Assembly (NCBI GenBank): GCA_021292165.1
Contig: CM037877.1
Coordinates: 83,979,691-84,043,690, forward strand
Length of the DNA: 64,000 nt
Direction: 5' to 3'
Source of the DNA: Shinisaurus crocodilurus
Lineage: Eukaryota > Chordata > Lepidosauria > Squamata > Shinisauridae
Shown here: positions 1 to 9,534 of the stretch, piece after piece
Layout of the letters: each line of letters opens with the position of its first letter
Position numbering within the stretch: position 1 is the first letter of the stretch
The notes under the pieces: generated by a model
The model's database searches: none
Seen by the model: the letters and a program-made list of their open reading frames with translations, nothing else
Told to the model about the DNA's origin: nothing
Program-made: the position numbers and the translations under genes

Positions 1-711
1 AAGAGTCTATTGCACTGCGTTGGAAAGAGCATTATTATGACCTTTTAAATCGTAAATCTAAGGTGGAATAATGAGATTTTTTCGCAAATCCCGCAAAAAC
101 AAATTAGAGAGGAACTTGCAATACTCCCCACTTTGGATGAAGTAAAAAAAGCCATTAATCAAATGAAGAACAACAAAGCTAGTGGACCAGATGGGATTCC
201 TGCTGAAATCTTTAAAGAAGGGCCCCCCGAACTTGTACAACATCTTCATAAACTCATCGAAAAAATCTGGATAAGAGAAGAGATCCCAGAAGACTTCAGG
301 GATGCCATAATTATCATGCTCTTTAAGAAGGGTGATAGAACAGACTGTGGAAACTATCGGGGCATTTCTCTCTTAGCTACCGCAGGTAAAATATTTGCTA
401 GGATTTTTGCAAACCGTCTTCTATCTATTTCAGAAGAGATCCTCCCTGAATCTCAATATGGTTTCCGCCCCTCTAGAGGGACAGTAGACATGATTTTTAC
501 TGCACGTCAGCTCCAAGAAAAATGCCGGGAGCAAAATCAACCCCTTTATATGGCATTTATCGATTTGGCTAAGGCCTTTGATACTGTAGACCGTACAGCT
601 CTCTGGACTATCCTTATGAAAATTGGATGCCCCAATAAATTTGTGAATATCTTGCGACTTCTCCATGACAACATGACGGCAACTGGTTTTGGACAACAAT
701 GGCTCTCATAG
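1..711 (+). pseudogene. RTE-like LINE reverse transcriptase, N-terminal half (broken)
   Basis: The open frame from 133 to 711 encodes the fingers and palm of a non-LTR reverse transcriptase. Visible blocks are NKASGPDGIPAE near residues 14-25, NYRGISLL near 74-81, QYGFRPSRGT near 107-116 and AFIDLAKAFDTVDR near 141-154, which holds the first catalytic Asp. The frame upstream of 133 also reads as LINE protein, with an in-frame stop near 79, so the ATG at 133 is not a true start. The frame is lost near 684-688 at a run of four T and continues in another frame as the 689-895 piece. In the family this enzyme copies LINE RNA at a nicked target site. Confidence 0.85.
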
Positions 712-895
712 CGCTCCATTTAAAGTGGGATCAGGTGTTAAACAGGCATGTGTTATCACCCCAACATTATTTGCTATTTTCATCGCCATGATTTTACATC
801 TTGTCGAGGGGAAACTTCCCACTGGTGTGGGAATTATATATCGAACAGATGGAAAGCTTTTTAATCTCAGCAGGCTGAAAGCAAAAAGTAAGGTA
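689..895 (+). pseudogene. RTE-like LINE reverse transcriptase, middle piece
   Basis: This frame continues the 1-711 reverse transcriptase after a one-base shift. It holds the VGSGVKQACVI block (about residues 13-23), the counterpart of the GVRQGC motif that precedes the catalytic YADD box. It runs in frame up to 895, where the Tc1/mariner-type MITE begins after TA. The protein resumes at 1160 on the other side of the insertion. This was one continuous coding region before the MITE landed. Confidence 0.8.
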
Positions 896-1057
896 CAGTC
901 ATGCCTTGGATTGAGAGCATAATTCGTTCCGGAAACGTGCTTGTAATCCAAAACACTCTTATATCAAAACGAAATCCCCCCAAAAAAATTTGTACAGAGA
1001 TATTTAATTTAAGCCGTACTACAGTTACTTGTATTGCAAGACGTTGCTTGTATATCA

Positions 1058-1100
<43 letters not shown>

Positions 1101-1157
1101 TTGCTTGTCTTGCAAAACACTCTCAAACCAAGTTACTTGCAATCCAAGGTATTACTG
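896..1157. mobile_element. Tc1/mariner-type (pogo/Tigger-like) MITE, copy 1
   Basis: The 262-bp element is flanked by TA dinucleotides at 894-895 and 1158-1159. Its ends are inverted repeats: the left reads CAGTCATGCCTTGGATTG and the right, reverse-complemented, CAGTAATACCTTGGATTGCA. A TA duplication with CAG termini fits Tc1/mariner, pogo-like. It encodes nothing and holds a (TA)n run at about 1062-1097. It interrupts the LINE reverse transcriptase just before the YADD box. Copies 2 and 3 lie at 11819-12066 and 53530-53780. Confidence 0.88.
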
Positions 1158-1159
1158 TA

Positions 1160-2137
1160 ATTACAACCTCCGTTGTGGAACTTCAGTATGCTGATGATAA
1201 CGTGGTCTCCGCATATTCAGAGGATGATCTCCAAACTATCCTATATGCTTTTGCAGAAGCATACGAAAAACTTGGTCTCTCACTTAACATCAAAAAAACC
1301 AAAGTGCTTCATCAGCAAGTGCAAGCTAACCCTTTGGTGATGCCATCTATCCAGCTTGACGGGACAATACTGGAAAATGTCGATCATTTTCTCTATCTTG
1401 GCAGCTATCTTTCTGTTACAGCTAACATTGACAGTGTAATCCAGCATCGTTTGAGCTCCGCAAGTGCCGCGTTTTCTCGAATGAAACATAGAGTATTCGA
1501 GGATCGGGATATTTGTAAGAAGACCAAAACACTGGTTTATGAAGCCATTGTATTACCAACTTTATTGTATGCCTGCGAAACATGGACTATCTATAAACGT
1601 CACTTCCACCTCCTTGAAAGATTTAATCAACGTTGCCTCCGGAAAATCCTACAAATTACTTGGGAAGATAGGCGAACAAATGTCAGTGTACTGGAAGAAG
1701 CAAAGACTACTAGCGTTGAAAAAATGATCGTTCAACGCCAACTTCAGTGGACCGGTCATGTTGTTTGAATGCCTGACTGCCGTCTCCCAAAGCAGTTACT
1801 TTACTCCCAACTCAAGGATGGAAAGCGGAATATCGGTGGTCAGTATAAGAGGTTTAAAGATGTTCATAAGGCTAATCTAAAAAAATGCAATATAAACATT
1901 GAAAACTGGGAAGCTCTGGCCCATGAACGATCTAAATGGAAGTTGGCCTCTCACAAAGGTTCCATGGACTTTGAAGAAGCCCGAGTGCAAGGCGAAAGGG
2001 AGAAATGTGCTAAGTGAAAAGCACGTCAAACGAATCCTTTACAGGACCATCTTCCATCTGGTAACCTGTGTCCTCACTATGGGAAGCTGTGTGGATCTAG
2101 AATTGGCCTCCACAGTCACTTACGGACCCATCGCTAG
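1160..2137 (+). pseudogene. RTE-like LINE polymerase C-terminus with C2H2 zinc finger (broken)
   Basis: The frame resumes after the MITE and shows the catalytic YADD at 1187-1198. It continues through the thumb and connection region (LGSYLSVTANID, LPTLLYACETW, WTGHVV). An in-frame TGA at about 1766-1768, probably a decayed CGA, precedes the next stretch (1769-2017). A second TGA at about 2015-2017 precedes a terminal domain at 2069-2131 with C2H2 zinc-finger spacing (C-X2-C-X12-H-X3-H). Here the second Cys is replaced by Tyr, whereas the copy at 9324-9386 keeps all four ligands. The natural stop is TAG at 2135-2137. The finger probably binds nucleic acid; its role in this copy is unknown. Confidence 0.8.
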
Positions 2138-2337
2138 AGTCTACAGAATCTTCTTTAGAATTTCCTCCTTTTATCCTGGAAGACAATCTTACTCGGTCAC
2201 GAGTGATCACCTGATGATGATGACTAGTCATATTTTCATTATTGGAGCCACATTACAGGTCTGTGTCCACATTCAATTCACAGTTGCTGGCCAGGATTGT
2301 AATGTTAGTACCGTAATTACCTGATTAGATTTTTTTA

Positions 2338-2467
2338 GGGCGCAATCCTATGCAGGTTTAGACAGAAAAAAGTTGTACAGGCAGCATGCCCCAGCCAACC
2401 ATGCTGGCTTTAGCATGCTGGGAGTTGTAGGACTTTTTTCTGTCTAAGCCTGCGTAGGATTGCACCC
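2338..2467. mobile_element. Foldback MITE with TTA duplications (PIF/Harbinger-like)
   Basis: The 130-bp element starts GGGCGCAATCCTATGCAGG and ends in an imperfect inverted copy, flanked by TTA at 2335-2337 and 2468-2470. A three-base TWA duplication is typical of PIF/Harbinger. The arms pair over about 35 bp. The interior contains GCATGCTGGGAGTTGTAGG, also found in the hAT-type MITE at 10939-11059. It is non-coding. Confidence 0.75.
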
Positions 2468-2470
2468 TTA

Positions 2471-3039
2471 TTGTCTTGACGATTAATTTGGTTGACCCAA
2501 CCTAAAATCAGCCTTCAAATGAACAGCACAGCTTCTGGGTACATCTTCTGGGTACGTTTTTCTTTTCATTTTCAGTGGGAGTTTGAATTCTGATGTTAAT
2601 ATTTTCACAATCCTTTAATTAGCACTATTTCCTACGCACTGCTGTTCAAATACTAATTTCTGCTACATTTCCATAAAAACAGAAGTTGGTGTTTTAATCA
2701 ACCTAAAGTAAAAAAGAAGAAGAAAGATGACACTGTATGAAAGTACCAAATGGTTTTTCTAAATTGCCAGAAAGGCTTTCTGTTTATGTTTTAAGAAGAA
2801 CAGTTATCACATATTACTACTCTCTTAGGTTCAGCAGATAATACTTGCTCACAAAAGGTGAACTTTGGTAACTATCTCATAAGGCAGGAAACAAACTGCT
2901 TTCTATATTTAAGGTTTCTGACAAGTGAAATATTTTCAGTACATGCAAATTCATTTGTTCACCAAAGACGTAATACATTATCGTGTACTTAAGACAATTT
3001 CCCATCTGTTCTTAAATCTTTTTATATCCATGCACACAC
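2471..3039. other. AT-rich non-coding stretch
   Basis: I see no ORF, RNA gene or recognisable repeat here. It is AT-rich with short A and T runs. Confidence 0.5.
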
Positions 3040-3047
3040 CTTCTAAA

Positions 3048-3212
3048 CAGGGCCGGTGCTACCATTAGGCCAACTGGGCAGCTGCCTAGGGCGCAGGGCT
3101 AAAGGGGGCACCAGAAACGCCTTGAAAAAAAATACAGCGCTCTCAAGTGGGAAGGGCGGGCGCTAAATATCTGATCTTGCCTAGGGCACCAAACTGCCTT
3201 GCACCGGTCTTG
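3048..3212. mobile_element. hAT-type MITE with 8-bp target duplication
   Basis: The 165-bp element runs from CAGGGCCGGTGC to GCACCGGTCTTG, flanked by a perfect 8-bp duplication CTTCTAAA at 3040-3047 and 3213-3220. An 8-bp duplication with CAGGG ends is the hAT signature. A second copy, inverted, is at 26697-26860. It is non-coding. Confidence 0.9.
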
Positions 3213-3220
3213 CTTCTAAA

Positions 3221-4983
3221 GATCCTAACTCAGAGAGGACTGCTCCAGGGAACCCCCCCATCCCTCCACCCCATTTCCTTTATACATGCCTACAAGGACT
3301 ATCTTCTCCCATATGCACCTGCCCAGGTATTCAGATGCCTCAGTTATCTTGTACTCATTTATGACATCTAAAATCAAATCATATAATTTAAATATGACTA
3401 ACAGTTAGGAAACAACATTCTTCATTCTATAATAAATATCAAACATGTCTTGTACATGTCAGTAGGCTTAATTTGTCACTAAACAAAATACGGTACCCAC
3501 ATTTTCAAACTTTTAGATGTGTGCGCTTACCATACCAGAAACACAACATATATGTCATTAGTGACATGCATATCTACTAAAGGGCAACATTCCAGATGTC
3601 TACCAAAGGTGGGTGTGTTTTTTCAAACAAATCATTTCCCCCTTGAAAAACCTGCAGTTTTTTTTATAGACATAGAAGTGCAAACAGAAAGTAATCCAGT
3701 TGCTGTATTATCTATTTTTGTTAGCAATCTTAAGGTTTTCTTTCTGTGAAAAAAAGGCAGAATAAGAATCTTAGAAATAATTGAATAAGAAGTGTTATAA
3801 CTAAATTGGCTTTTTTGTGTTAGAATATAAGTTCTTGTATTCCAGTTTGCTTCACACATCCCTCCTAAAATTGTCAGCTGAAATCTGCTTAGATAATGAT
3901 TATTTTTGATACGCAGAGAAGGATAACAGAAGTTCCAGTTTAGAAATGGGTTAGAAAAATTTGCATAATGAACAACTGTCATGTGGAAACAACTGAGAGA
4001 AAATATATTTAAACCATACATAATGTTATTTTTGTAATGGCTTCTTTACCTATAACTGCATTTTGGAAAGCTTTGTGACTGCAACTTTATGAAAGGTAAG
4101 CATGGAATTAATTTATTTATATGCATGATTTGGAGTGGGGTGTCTTCTGCTCTGAAACTGACACCAAACGTCATTTAACATTGAAAGGTAGAAATATGCA
4201 GAATGATGTGTAAAGAAATATATAAATACTAACCAGGGAGACACTGAAGATAAAATGTTTATTACTGATGTACCATTGTAGAGGGCAATAATTTGAAAAG
4301 CTAACATAAAAAGCAATAAAATACTAAAGTATGGGGAAGTTAAAATCTAGTCTAACGTGGTGCCCATGGGCATAGCTGCACCCACGGAGGCCTACTCTAG
4401 TGCCCATGTTAGGAATCAAGATTGTGGACTCAGAAATTGGACTAAATGAGACTTTTTTTGCTGCTGCCCATGTCCAGTTCCTCCTTGTTCTGGCCTCTTC
4501 TTCCCAGCCTAGTTGTTTGTTTGTGCACATGCGCGCGCACACACCTACCTTCCCCCCCTACTCCTTTTTGGCTAGACACTGTCCCTTCCATTCTAGACGC
4601 CAGCCAGAGGTGACGAGACAGAAAGCAAGTGAGTGCTGGTGGCTGAGCTTGCTGGTGGAAGGGAATGTGGGGGGGGGGGCACAGGAGGCCATGTGGGCAG
4701 GCAGTGGCTAAGGAAGCAGTAGGCGGGGAAGAGAATTGCTGTGGCAGCTAAAGTTAGGCCTTGTGGCTTATGAAGGCAGGGAGGCTGGCTGGCCAGAGTG
4801 CTGTAAAGACCCCAGAGCTGCCACCTGACTCACATGTGGCTTTGAAGAAAGGCTTTCAGGGTCTTTGAATACCTTTTTCTGATCACCAGCAGCACAAAAG
4901 GTTTTGAATGTGCAGTAGGGTGGCCATGTGTTCTCTTTTAAAGAGGATAGTCCTGGCTGAAAGGCTGGGCTGCCCATTCTACA
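3221..4983. other. Non-coding stretch; GC-rich repeat-like part from about 4340
   Basis: 3221-4335 is AT-rich with nothing recognised. From about 4340 to 4980 the base content changes to GC-rich, with a run of G near 4670. The part at about 4795-4910 resembles 6960-7050, on the other side of the Helitron, sharing for example GGCTTTCAGGG followed by a CTTTGAAT/CTCTGAAT-like stretch. This suggests two fragments of one old dispersed repeat, possibly hAT-derived. No coding region is supported. Confidence 0.45.
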
Positions 4984-5568
4984 TCTATATATATAAAATA
5001 AAGTGTCCTGACTGACTCATAAATGCCCAGCTCAAACCGTTTAATCTAGGAACGTGAAATTTTGAAGGAACATTGCTTTTATGATGTAGAGCTCCACTAA
5101 GGAAGGATTTTTGGAAATTCCGTCTCTAAGGGGGTGAAAAAAGGGGGCAAAATTGCCCCACAATCATATCTCCTATGGGCAAAACAACAGGGCAGCAGTT
5201 ATGTAAATCGGCCTCACCTCAGAATTCCTGCAGGAGCCAATAGGAGCAGTTATGCAAATAGCCCATAGGACACTTAGAATGTTCGTATGAATTCCTGCAG
5301 GGGCTAATAGGGTTAGGTATGCAAATCTCCCCTAAGCCATTTAGAATGTTCTCTGAGGGGGTGAAAAGGGAGGGAAACTTTTTAAATAACTGCCTGACTG
5401 AATGACTGCTGTGTGCGGGGCGTCGTCGCATAGGCTCCATCATGTTTTGACGGATCCGCCCCAAACTTGTTACGCATACTCTCTCCATCACCCAAGAACA
5501 AAGACTGGTGGGTTCAAATCTCCGAAAAAACCTCGCTGCACCTGTACAGCCCCAAATAGATGAGAGTA

Positions 5569-5631
5569 GGGATGAAACCGCTCGCCTCGCGCGGGCATAG
5601 CGGGCCAAAATCGGCCCTGCTCACGTCCGCA
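5569..5631. repeat. CpG-rich module shared with Tc1/mariner-type MITE copy 3
   Basis: This 63-bp stretch (GGGATGAAACCGCTCGCCTC onward, then ATCGGCCC) matches the reverse complement of 53611-53666, inside an unrelated transposon type. Differences are a small internal gap and several substitutions. Confidence 0.7.
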
Positions 5632-5703
5632 CGGGGCTCGCGTGGGCCTACCGTTTTCCAGTGGTGTCTCACCTCTCCGCGGCAAGCTGCCCGCGCTGGT
5701 CCT

Positions 5704-5830
5704 GTCGCATCACATCCAGCCCCGGAAGTGACGCGACGGGACCCTGTGCAGGTGCGCTGGACCCCCGCGCGACGTATTGTGCCTGCGCAGGGTCCCGTCG
5801 TGTCACTTTCAGGGCCGGATGTGATGCGAC
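5704..5830. repeat. 49-bp-arm inverted repeat in Helitron
   Basis: Arms 5704-5752 and 5782-5830 pair over 49 bp with five mismatches by eye, around a 29-base spacer. They are CpG-rich. This could be a captured foldback element or a palindromic segment of the Helitron. Confidence 0.85.
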
Positions 5831-6127
5831 GGGGCCAGCACTGGCGGCTCGAGTGGCGCGGAGAACTGCTCCGTGCCGCTCAGAAGATCGAGGCAGGGGG
5901 ACCGCCGTGGAGAGGCGACCCCCCCAGGTTTATGAATACCGCTAGATGAGAGCCAATGGCGTCACTTGGAATGTTTGTAGGGGCCATTCAGGAGCGGCTA
6001 TGCAAATTGCTCCAACGACATATAGAATGTTTGTATGAACTGCCACTGGGGGCAATCTGGAGCAGATATGCAAATCTCTCCTGCATCAAAACAGAATGTT
6101 CATATGAACCACAGCCGGGGCGGAGCT

Positions 6128-6428
6128 GGGATTTCATTGTGCAGTCCCGGGGGGGGGGGTAGCAGGGATTTCATTGTGCAGTCCTGGAGGGCGGGGAGCA
6201 GGGATATCATTGTGCACTCCTGGGGCGGGGGGAGAACAGGGATTTCACTGTGTAGTCCTGGGGGAGCAGAGATTTCATTGTGCAGTCCCAGGGGAAAGGG
6301 AACAGGGATTTCATTGTGTAATCCAGGGGGGGGGGAAGCAGAGATTTCATTGTGCAGTCCCAGGGGAGAACAGGGATTTCAATGTGTAGTCCTGGGGGAG
6401 CTAGGATTCCATTATGTAGTCCCGGGGA
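6128..6428 (+). repeat. G-rich minisatellite, about nine 30-38-bp units
   Basis: About nine head-to-tail units begin GGGATTTCATTGTGCAGTCC followed by a variable G-rich spacer. Unit length varies mainly through the G run, which reaches 11 G near 6150. The array lies in the 3' third of the Helitron. Repeated G runs make quadruplex formation plausible. Confidence 0.9.
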
Positions 6429-6572
6429 CCTTTCCTATAGAGCTATTCAAAACAGCGGTCAGCGACCTTAAGGAATTTTGAACAAATAGTGCCTATAGGA
6501 AAATGATGACCCGTGAAAACTTGGCACGGTCACTCTTCATCACGCTGAGCGAAGCCGCGGGCAAAAGCTAGT

Positions 6573-7290
6573 CTGGTATAAAGATACCATCAGAAGAAAG
6601 AGCTGGGCCTTGAAGTTGAAAAGCACCTGGACAGCACACTGAGCAGGACACATAGGTCACAGTCTTCCACACTATGGTGAGATTATTATAATGAAATATT
6701 TCTATTTGATTTATAATAATTATTTCTAAATTTTCATCTATACATATAAATTAACATATGCAAAAAATATGCAAATCACTACCCTCTACTGCCCTCTTTT
6801 TTGGTGATGCATGTCGTCTTCTGTGGAGATTCACCAGTGTTCACCCTAATGGGCAGGCCAGAGGGGCAGGGTCCAGGCCCAGCTCATGTACAGTCTCTGT
6901 AGTGGTAGTGGTGGGTCAGACCTCATGCCTGGTGGGAGGGCAGGGTGTCCAGAAGGAAGCAAACGAGCTCTGTAAAGGCCCTGCACAGCCTCCTGGGAGG
7001 GCTTTCAGGGACTCTGAATGCTCCTTTATTTGCAGCATGATCTGCAGTGAAGAGCAGCCAAAAAAGAGAAGGTGCTGAGAATAACAAGATAAAAATCTTT
7101 CCATATTTCATTCATTCATTCAGTGTGGCATCAAAATAAATGAGAGCTCCACTGTTATGTAGCACACACCATGTCCCTAAGGTGTTTGAAAGTATCTTTA
7201 ATGCAAACTAGCATTTAATGTTCATCCCATGTCAGAATCACACATCTTTCTTCAGGGCATTTTTAGGCTTTAATTATATGTACGGTACAC
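6573..7290. other. Non-coding stretch after the Helitron
   Basis: An AT-rich part (6680-6770) with another ATGCAAAT at 6769-6776 is followed by a GC-richer part (6830-7080) related to 4795-4910. I see no gene. Confidence 0.45.
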
Positions 7291-7292
7291 TT

Positions 7293-7358
7293 TATTGGGA
7301 GTAAGCTCCACTTAGCCCAGTGGCACTTACTTCTGAGTAAACATGAGCAGGATTGCTC
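7293..7358. mobile_element. Fragment of a squamate foldback MITE
   Basis: GGGAGTAAGCTCCACTTAGC followed by CACTTACTTCTGAGTAAACATG matches the widespread family whose complete form is a palindrome (GGGAGTAAG.../...CTTACTTCTGAGTA, ends near CAATCCTAT). Relatives are at 11204-11287, 47691-47776 and 48849-48938. Only part remains here. Confidence 0.6.
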
Positions 7359-7584
7359 TACAAGAACAGCTTCAAATAGAAGCAGCTTCATTCCTTTCTC
7401 CCTACCTTCTCTCAATAAAATCCCAATATATTGTGCAGAATTTCACAAGTGAAATTCCAGTTTGAATGGAAAGTATAGAAACATGTTCCTACATGTTTCT
7501 GTTGTAAATCGTCATGACCTCTATGGTCTGTGTTAAGATGTTCATGTACATTGATTAGATGTCCTTGCAATCCTAAACACACAC

Positions 7585-8262
7585 ATTTATTCATTTATTT
7601 TTTATACTTTTCAACCACCCAATAATCCAAGTTCTCTGGGCGGTGTACAATACATTAAAACATAAAATACAAACAAACAAAAAAAGAATAAAAACAGCAC
7701 ACAATAAAACAAAGACAAAACCAGTAGCAAGGAATAAAAGCATTCCAGCAAATAAAAACCAAAGCAAAACCAGCAGCAATAAAAGTGATTTTAAAGGAGG
7801 TCCTAAACGTGACTGGGAGAACAAAAAAGTCTTTATCTAGCACCAAAAAGACCATAATGTAGGCCAGGCAAGCTTCTCTGGGGAGGGTATTCCACAAATG
7901 GGGTGCCATCAGTGAAAAGGGCCCTCTCTCTTGTAGCTGCCGTCCTCACCTCATTTGGCAGGGACACCTGGAGGATGGCCTTATATGATCACCTTAGTGT
8001 CCGGGAAGGTAAATATGGGAGGAGCTGCTCCTTCAGGTAACCTGGCCCCAACCATAGGGCTTTAAAGGTTAAACCAGCACTTTGAATTGGGCCTGGAAAT
8101 GGAATGACAGCCAGTGCAGATGGCAAAGTACTGGCAAAGTACTTGTGTATTTGTACTTGTGCAGGCAGATTGCATTGGGAGGCTGAGACCTTGAATTCTT
8201 CCTGTGGCCCCCAACGTTTTGTGACTGGCCATACTGCCGCCACCGCCACCCCCGCACAGACA
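7585..8262 (-). mobile_element. CR1/L2-type LINE 3' fragment
   Basis: On the minus strand this is the end of a LINE polymerase and its 3' untranslated tail. The stretch at 8059-8097, read in reverse, encodes a QFKVLV-like motif, seen in the same relative place in the copies at 14655-16370, 30425-31690 and 62627-64000. The tail near 7590-7780 is A/T-rich with ATTTATTT runs. The reading frame is decayed. This end-of-polymerase text is well known from reptile CR1/L2 elements. Confidence 0.7.
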
Positions 8263-8984
8263 CACAGCTATTTTATGACTAGCACCTAGGATACTTTCTC
8301 AAAATTCCAAATGTGTCCAGAGTCCACAAAGGTTGTAGATCCCAATATAGATTTTACCTTTTATAATCTGTGAAACAAAAAAAAAAAAAAAAAAATCAAA
8401 ATTATTTTGAAATTGTTATGTTACCAAGACCCAGTAACAGGGCAGGAGAGAAAATGAAACAATCTCTTTATATCTGTTTGAGTAGTCCCACTGAATGTAA
8501 TTTAGGCTGTTTTCATTTAAAAATTACTGATGAATATTTGATGGATGAAATAAATGACTGAATGAAATAATTCAGATCAGAATAATTTATTAAAAGCTCA
8601 CATTAGTTTGCAAAGGGCTCATAGAAAAAAAAATGAAGATTATAAATTCATTTATACTACCTAGATATGATGGCCTCAGGCAGCTCACTGGAGGGAATCA
8701 AATAGATTAATTAACTTGTCTTTACAGCAAGAAATTCTCTGAAATATCCAAAGAGTTTCTTTGTCACTAGAATGATGTGAAGGGAAAATAAGACAAGAGA
8801 TTTTTTAACAGTTCATTTAAGTTAGCAGCATTGCATTGTATTATCATTTGAATGTTTCAGGTAATATATTTCATGCCTTGTTGTTCATATAAATATTACA
8901 AATGGTTTAACATGAACTCAATGGCACTTAATAGTTCTTAACTATGAAAGGGCATTGTTCCATCAGCCCTGAAAGAGGAAGTGG
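8262..8984. other. AT-rich non-coding stretch with an A-run
   Basis: There is a run of more than 20 A at about 8371-8394, possibly the remnant of a retroposon tail. Nothing else is recognised. Confidence 0.5.
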
Positions 8985-9250
8985 AAAGAGGGTCCCCCAA
9001 CCTTTTTGGGCCCATGCACAGATTTGGAATTTTGAGAGTATCATGGATGCTGTTTCACAAAATGGCTGCTGTAGTGGACATTGATGGTCACAAAACACTC
9101 ATTTCACAGAAAATAAGCTATGAAGCTGAAAGACAAGTAAAACTTGTACAAAAGTAAAAGGCAGAACTAGGGTCTGCCTTACACCACTCCTTTGAAACCA
9201 CAGTTCTCTGCTTCAAGAGAACATCCTTTTCCCAAAAGTCAAGCCAATTA
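8985..9250. mobile_element. hAT transposon fragment (Charlie-like end)
   Basis: GGTCCCCCAACCTTTTTGGG near 8991 resembles the terminal text of vertebrate hAT/Charlie elements. Only one end is evident, and no duplication is seen. Confidence 0.45.
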
Positions 9251-9257
9251 ATTATCT

Positions 9258-9530
9258 TAAATGTGCTAAGTGAAAAGCACCTCAAACGAATCCTTTACAG
9301 GACCATCTTCTATCTGGTAACCTGTGTCCTCACTGTGGGAAGCTGTGTGGATCTAGAATTGGCCTCCACAGTCACTTACGGACCCATCGCTAGAGTCTAC
9401 ACAATTTTCTTTAGAATTTCCTCCTTTTAAAATTTTTCTTTTTGTAAAAATTTTTTATCCTGGAAGACAGTCTTACTTGTCAAGAGTGATTGCCTGATGA
9501 TGACGATGATGATGACGCACTTGGACATTA
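9258..9530 (+). mobile_element. RTE-like LINE 3' end, copy 2
   Basis: The segment matches 2004-2220 of the LINE at the left edge with few changes. It spans the C-terminal zinc finger (9324-9386, all four Cys/His ligands present), the 3' untranslated region and a (GATGAT)n-like end at 9494-9518. It is strongly 5'-truncated, as usual for LINE insertions. It has a small AT-rich insertion near 9428-9455 compared with copy 1. Confidence 0.88.
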
Positions 9531-9534
9531 CAAA

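Larger units (their letters stand above)
1..2237 (+). mobile_element. RTE-like non-LTR retrotransposon (LINE), 5' end beyond the window
   Basis: A LINE copy enters at the left edge and runs to a GATGAT-rich 3' end near 2237. It carries a reverse transcriptase, a connection region and a C-terminal zinc finger, in several broken pieces. The protein resembles the RTE/RTEX-type elements often annotated in vertebrates as craniofacial development protein 2-like or jockey-type polymerase. The clade is inferred from remembered motif wording, not from a search. The 3' end has short GATGAT repeats instead of a long poly(A), which fits RTE-like elements. A 262-bp DNA transposon sits inside it at 896-1157. 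A second copy of its 3' end lies at 9258-9530. Confidence 0.85.
5252..6075 (+). repeat. Dispersed direct repeats with four ATGCAAAT octamers
   Basis: Four perfect ATGCAAAT octamers lie at 5252-5259, 5319-5326, 6000-6007 and 6068-6075. Each is embedded in a diverged unit of roughly 70 bp that includes GAATGTT(C/T)(G/A)TATGAA. Two units lie before the CpG-rich block and two after it, suggesting the block split a tandem array. The octamer is the classical POU/Oct-1 site; function here is not shown. Confidence 0.7.
4984..6571 (+). mobile_element. Complete non-autonomous Helitron
   Basis: The 1588-bp element begins TCTATATATATAAAA and ends GCGGGCAAAAGCTAG. It lies between A (4983) and T (6572) with no target duplication, as expected for rolling-circle Helitrons (5' TC, 3' CTRR, insertion between A and T). 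A GC-rich CCGCGG palindrome lies about 10 bases before the CTAG end, where Helitrons carry a hairpin. The text near 5090-5150 (GGATTTTTGGAAATTC, then GGGGGTGAAA) is a common Helitron 5' feature. There is no Rep/helicase ORF, so it needed enzymes from elsewhere. Inside are direct repeats with octamer motifs, a 49-bp inverted repeat, a CpG-rich block and a minisatellite. Confidence 0.82.

Noticed and set aside
5560..5949. Open frames of 94-129 residues in the Helitron
   Set aside because: They overlap a CpG-rich inverted repeat and encode low-complexity Arg/Ala/Pro-rich text with no motif.
6035..6481. 148-residue repetitive protein from the minisatellite
   Set aside because: The repeat protein is just translation of the tandem DNA units, whose lengths are not multiples of three, so other frames are equally open in places.
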